A stretch of DNA of 7,826 nt from a bacterium (GTDB taxonomy: Bacteria > Bacteroidota > Ignavibacteria > Kapaibacteriales > UBA2268), in NCBI GenBank assembly GCA_024710535.1, contig JANJUO010000144.1, forward strand, positions 1 to 7,826, read 5' to 3'. The notes under the pieces are model-generated. The model ran no database searches. It was not told where the DNA came from and saw only the letters and a program-made list of their open reading frames with translations. Numbering within the stretch: the first letter of the stretch is position 1; every line of letters starts with the position of its first letter. The translations under genes and the position numbers were made by a program. Positions 5,475-7,826 of the stretch are shown piece after piece.

Positions 5475-7202
5475 TTATTTATTTAAATTATAAATAATAT
5501 TTATAACGCCGAAAAGAGTCGAGATAGCGCCGGCAATAATGCTATATCTTGCGAGTTTGATATGCGTAGGCTCGTCTGGAATTCTTGGAATGTAAACTCT
5601 ATCTCCCGCATAAACCACAGTTTTTTCATCACCCTCTATCCATACATTAGTTCTGCCACGAATGATTCTTGCTCTATGCTTTTGGGATCCTTCAGCGGCG
5701 CCACCGGCTTTTTCGATATACCATTCCATTGTTTTTCCCTCACTAAATTCAACATATCCGGGAGAATTAACCTGCCCAAACACGAAAACTTTGCCGGGAT
5801 TGGAAGGAATTGTTATTACATCGCCATCCAGAAGCAAAACATTATCTTCATTTTGATTTTTTATGAAACAATCCTCGAAATCAACAGATACCAAAGGCTG
5901 TTTGTACTTCATATCAATAAAATATCGAACAGTATCATCCATAGTTAAGTCGCTGTATTGCAATACTTCGTAGGTTTCTCTTCTTGGATCGATAATCGAG
6001 TTTTGATTATTCTCTCTACGAATTATGTGAGCAAGCGGAAGATATGCTTCTTCGGTGAAACCACCGGCATCAGTAATAATATCTTTTAATCTTGTAACAC
6101 CAGCTTCAATTAAGTAGTTTCCAGGTATATTTACTTCACCTTTCACAGAAACAACACCCGGAGTATGAAATTTTGGTTCGGGAATTTGCCCTACAACAAT
6201 TGTTGTACCCGGCTCCAATTCAATATCCTCACTCAATAAATTCAAATTTTTATCTATTTTTAATTGAATTTTTCTTTTTGAAGCAGGTAAATTAAGATAA
6301 ACATTATTTAAGTCGGCTTTTTCCGTTAAACCATAACCAAATTTAAGCAATAAAGATGCTTTGTCACCAGTTTTGTAAGGTAAAAGAATGGGTCGATTAA
6401 TGGCACCAGAAATTGATAGTCTTGGATAATTATCCTTTTCAAAGGGAACGATAATCTGATCGCCTTCACGCAAGTATGGATCGAATTCCGGAGAATTCAA
6501 AGCCGCCGCTTTTTCTAAATCAACATAAGAAGAAGTTCCATCGTTATGCAAAATGGTGATATTCCTTGTCCAATAAACAGAATTTGAGGATATACCACTT
6601 TCAGAAAACAATCTTTCCGTTTCGCGTTGCTTTTCTTTAATTTGCAAAAGTGCCTCCATCTGTTGGGATGGCACTTGTGATTTTTGAATTTGATTTGCAA
6701 ACAATACAGAAGTTGAAATTCTATATGCCGCCGGCAATGTATAATTAGAAGGGAAAATCACATTTCCTCGAATAGAAACAATGCAATTTCTGGATCTTTT
6801 TAATCCTATACTAATCTGAAATGCTTTATTCATATTCTGATAAATTTCTCTAATTTTCTCTTCTACTTGAAATAAAGTCATTCCGGCAATATCCAATTTC
6901 CCACTTCTTGGAAGCATCAAACTTACGTCTGGCGCCACTTCCAAATTGTGTATTGTTTTTCCGGAAATTGGAGGCAGAGATTGAATTGTTATCAAATCTC
7001 CGGGACCTACTTTATAATACTTAGGATCTATAACATTACCAACAGGTTGGGCTTCGGTTTTGAAGTCGCCTTCGGATCCCATTTGATTTTCCATTTCCAT
7101 CTGATATAATTCGTTATTTTCAGAGGAACTAATGCCTTTTACTTGCGAAAAAGTCAAATTAAAAGAGAACAAAATCAAAATTAAAAATATAGTTTTTTTC
7201 AT
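5475..7202 (-). CDS. Wza-like polysaccharide export protein with several SLBB domains
   Basis: Predicted 575 aa. I chose the ATG at 7202 because it begins a clean signal peptide (MKKTIFLILILFSFNLTFS, cleavage probably before Q20). The longer frame from 7301 would add 33 Lys/Phe-rich residues before it and overlap the GH3 stop. Residues ~24-60 form an acidic linker. Residues ~61-138 are a Poly_export (PES) domain starting 'YYKVGPGDLITI'. SLBB-like units follow near 139-252, 260-336, 349-465 and 471-537, seen as repeated strands such as 'VSVKGEVNIPGNYLI' and 'VFVFGQVNSPGYVEF'. A hydrophobic helix near 553-571 ends the chain, comparable to the C-terminal helix of Wza. There is no lipobox Cys, unlike E. 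coli Wza. Known family role: an oligomeric conduit carrying capsule or exopolysaccharide across periplasm and outer membrane. The leader upstream of the ATG is A/T-rich without a Shine-Dalgarno. The Wzi-like gene starts 2 bases after its stop, which supports a shared role. Confidence 0.9.
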   Translation of the reverse strand: MKKTIFLILILFSFNLTFSQVKGISSSENNELYQMEMENQMGSEGDFKTEAQPVGNVIDPKYYKVGPGDLITIQSLPPISGKTIHNLEVAPDVSLMLPRSGKLDIAGMTLFQVEEKIREIYQNMNKAFQISIGLKRSRNCIVSIRGNVIFPSNYTLPAAYRISTSVLFANQIQKSQVPSQQMEALLQIKEKQRETERLFSESGISSNSVYWTRNITILHNDGTSSYVDLEKAAALNSPEFDPYLREGDQIIVPFEKDNYPRLSISGAINRPILLPYKTGDKASLLLKFGYGLTEKADLNNVYLNLPASKRKIQLKIDKNLNLLSEDIELEPGTTIVVGQIPEPKFHTPGVVSVKGEVNIPGNYLIEAGVTRLKDIITDAGGFTEEAYLPLAHIIRRENNQNSIIDPRRETYEVLQYSDLTMDDTVRYFIDMKYKQPLVSVDFEDCFIKNQNEDNVLLLDGDVITIPSNPGKVFVFGQVNSPGYVEFSEGKTMEWYIEKAGGAAEGSQKHRARIIRGRTNVWIEGDEKTVVYAGDRVYIPRIPDEPTHIKLARYSIIAGAISTLFGVINIIYNLNK

Positions 7203-7252
7203 CGTCAATTTATACATATAATTTTTCTTAATAAATGCAAATTTTATAAATT

Positions 7253-7283
7253 TAAAAATACACAAAGTTGTTAATTTTTCAAA
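7253..7283 (-). promoter_or_regulatory. Possible Bacteroidetes-type promoter ahead of the export gene
   Basis: On the minus strand, TTTG (7283-7280) is followed after 19 bases by TATTTTTA (7260-7253). The Bacteroidetes sigma-ABfr consensus is TTTG, 19-21 bases, TAnnTTTG; the -7 box here differs only in the last base. It lies in the 88-base gap between the GH3 stop and the export-protein start, about 50 bases upstream of that ATG. The gap is extremely AT-rich, so a chance match is quite possible. The box also depends on the organism using this promoter type. Confidence 0.25.
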
Positions 7284-7290
7284 GAAATAG

Positions 7291-7826
7291 TTAATAATCA
7301 ACAGCAGATTCTCTTCCGGTTAGCTTAACAACAGTCGCCGCAAGAGAAGCAAAAGAATCGGAATAAGTTCTAATCAATAAATCATGCTCAACAATGTCAT
7401 CTAAGTATGGATTTCCAAAAAGAATTAGCAAAGTTTTTTTATCTGTTTTTAATTTATTGAAAATTTCGGAAATTTTTTCATTTGGTTTAATTGAGCCATT
7501 GAATGCAACTGCCTTCATAAATACAGCAAAAATAATCAATTCAGCATCTTTGATTCCATCCAAATAATCCTGAATCTGCTCATCATTAATTTCATCATTA
7601 ATAAATGCATAATCACAGTCATTTTCGGTGGCTTGAGAAAGCATTGTAAAAAAGCGTGAAGCCGATTGCAAATCCGCATCACGTTGAATAAAAGCAAATC
7701 CTGCAAAATTGATTTTCTCATCCAAAGGAAGAATACTCCGGTTTCCTTTTGATTCAATCGCCTCCAAACCTACTTTGAGAGCACGTTTTTGAGGCTCGAG
7801 GAATAGGTTGGAATATTTATCCCAGT
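7291..7826 (-). CDS. Glycoside hydrolase family 3 (beta-N-acetylglucosaminidase-like), C-terminal part, 5' end beyond window
   Basis: The frame is open to the right window edge, so only the last ~177 residues are seen and the start lies outside. The visible part begins WDKYSNLFLEPQKRALKVG and continues with 'LEAIESKGNRSILPL'. This matches the segment joining the TIM barrel to the C-terminal alpha/beta sandwich in GH3 enzymes, where an 'A..SITLVKN...LPL' pattern is usual. Further on, 'LLILFGNPYLDD' resembles the 'sFGNPY' strand common in two-domain NagZ-like GH3 proteins. The catalytic barrel with the Asp nucleophile and the Asp/His acid-base is not in the window, so activity cannot be judged. 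Family knowledge suggests hydrolysis of terminal beta-GlcNAc or related residues in the periplasm or at the surface. The chain ends at ESAVDY without the 'G.lPvt' tail often seen. The gene stops 88 bases before the export gene and may share its transcript. An internal TTG at 7767 is not needed as a start, because the homology continues upstream of it. Confidence 0.75.
   Translation of the reverse strand, partial: WDKYSNLFLEPQKRALKVGLEAIESKGNRSILPLDEKINFAGFAFIQRDADLQSASRFFTMLSQATENDCDYAFINDEINDEQIQDYLDGIKDAELIIFAVFMKAVAFNGSIKPNEKISEIFNKLKTDKKTLLILFGNPYLDDIVEHDLLIRTYSDSFASLAATVVKLTGRESAVDY

Noticed and set aside
7203..7301. Longer start of the export protein at 7301
   Set aside because: It would put 33 Lys/Phe-rich residues ahead of a clean MKK signal peptide and overlap the GH3 stop; the ATG at 7202 is the more natural start.

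Overview
The window shows the downstream part of a compact surface-polysaccharide operon. Every credible gene is on the minus strand, so transcription runs from right (7826) to left (1). Low overall GC, signal peptides ending in the '-FSQ' style, weak or absent Shine-Dalgarno sequences before several genes, and Wzi-type and SLBB-type outer-membrane proteins all point to the Bacteroidetes/Chlorobi/Ignavibacteria (FCB) group. The exact lineage cannot be fixed from this sequence; an Ignavibacteria- or Kapabacteria-like organism is an inference.

Layout in order of transcription: (1) the C-terminal part of a family 3 glycoside hydrolase, cut by the window edge (7291-7826). (2) An 88-base gap with a weak candidate promoter. 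(3) A Wza-like polysaccharide export protein with a Poly_export domain and several SLBB domains (5475-7202). (4) A Wzi-like outer-membrane beta-barrel, 2 bases further on (3826-5472). (5) A membrane family 2 glycosyltransferase, overlapping by one base (2630-3826). (6) A WcaJ/WbaP-type polyprenyl-phosphate sugar-1-phosphate transferase, overlapping by an ATGA (1176-2633). (7) A soluble polyprenol-phosphate mannose synthase-like glycosyltransferase, 6 bases further on (444-1169). A strong intrinsic terminator lies at 351-389. The remaining left end (1-346) has no convincing gene. It holds a 21-bp tandem repeat array, an outlying copy of its core, and two related AT-only palindromes.

Inferred joint function: the PGT loads the first sugar phosphate on undecaprenyl phosphate at the inner membrane. 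The GT2 adds sugar(s). The DPM-like enzyme makes a lipid-linked mannose-type donor for use outside the cytoplasm. The SLBB protein forms the periplasm/outer-membrane exit, and the Wzi-like barrel retains or organises the polymer at the surface. No Wzc-type co-polymerase, flippase (Wzx), polymerase (Wzy) or ABC exporter is present here, so those functions must be encoded elsewhere or be replaced.

The last gene is visibly GC-richer than the export and Wzi genes. The last two genes carry Shine-Dalgarno-like leaders while the export and Wzi genes do not. This suggests the operon was joined from two parts. I see no clear evidence of a wholly new system. The most unusual items are the 21-bp repeat array and the incomplete make-up of the export pathway.
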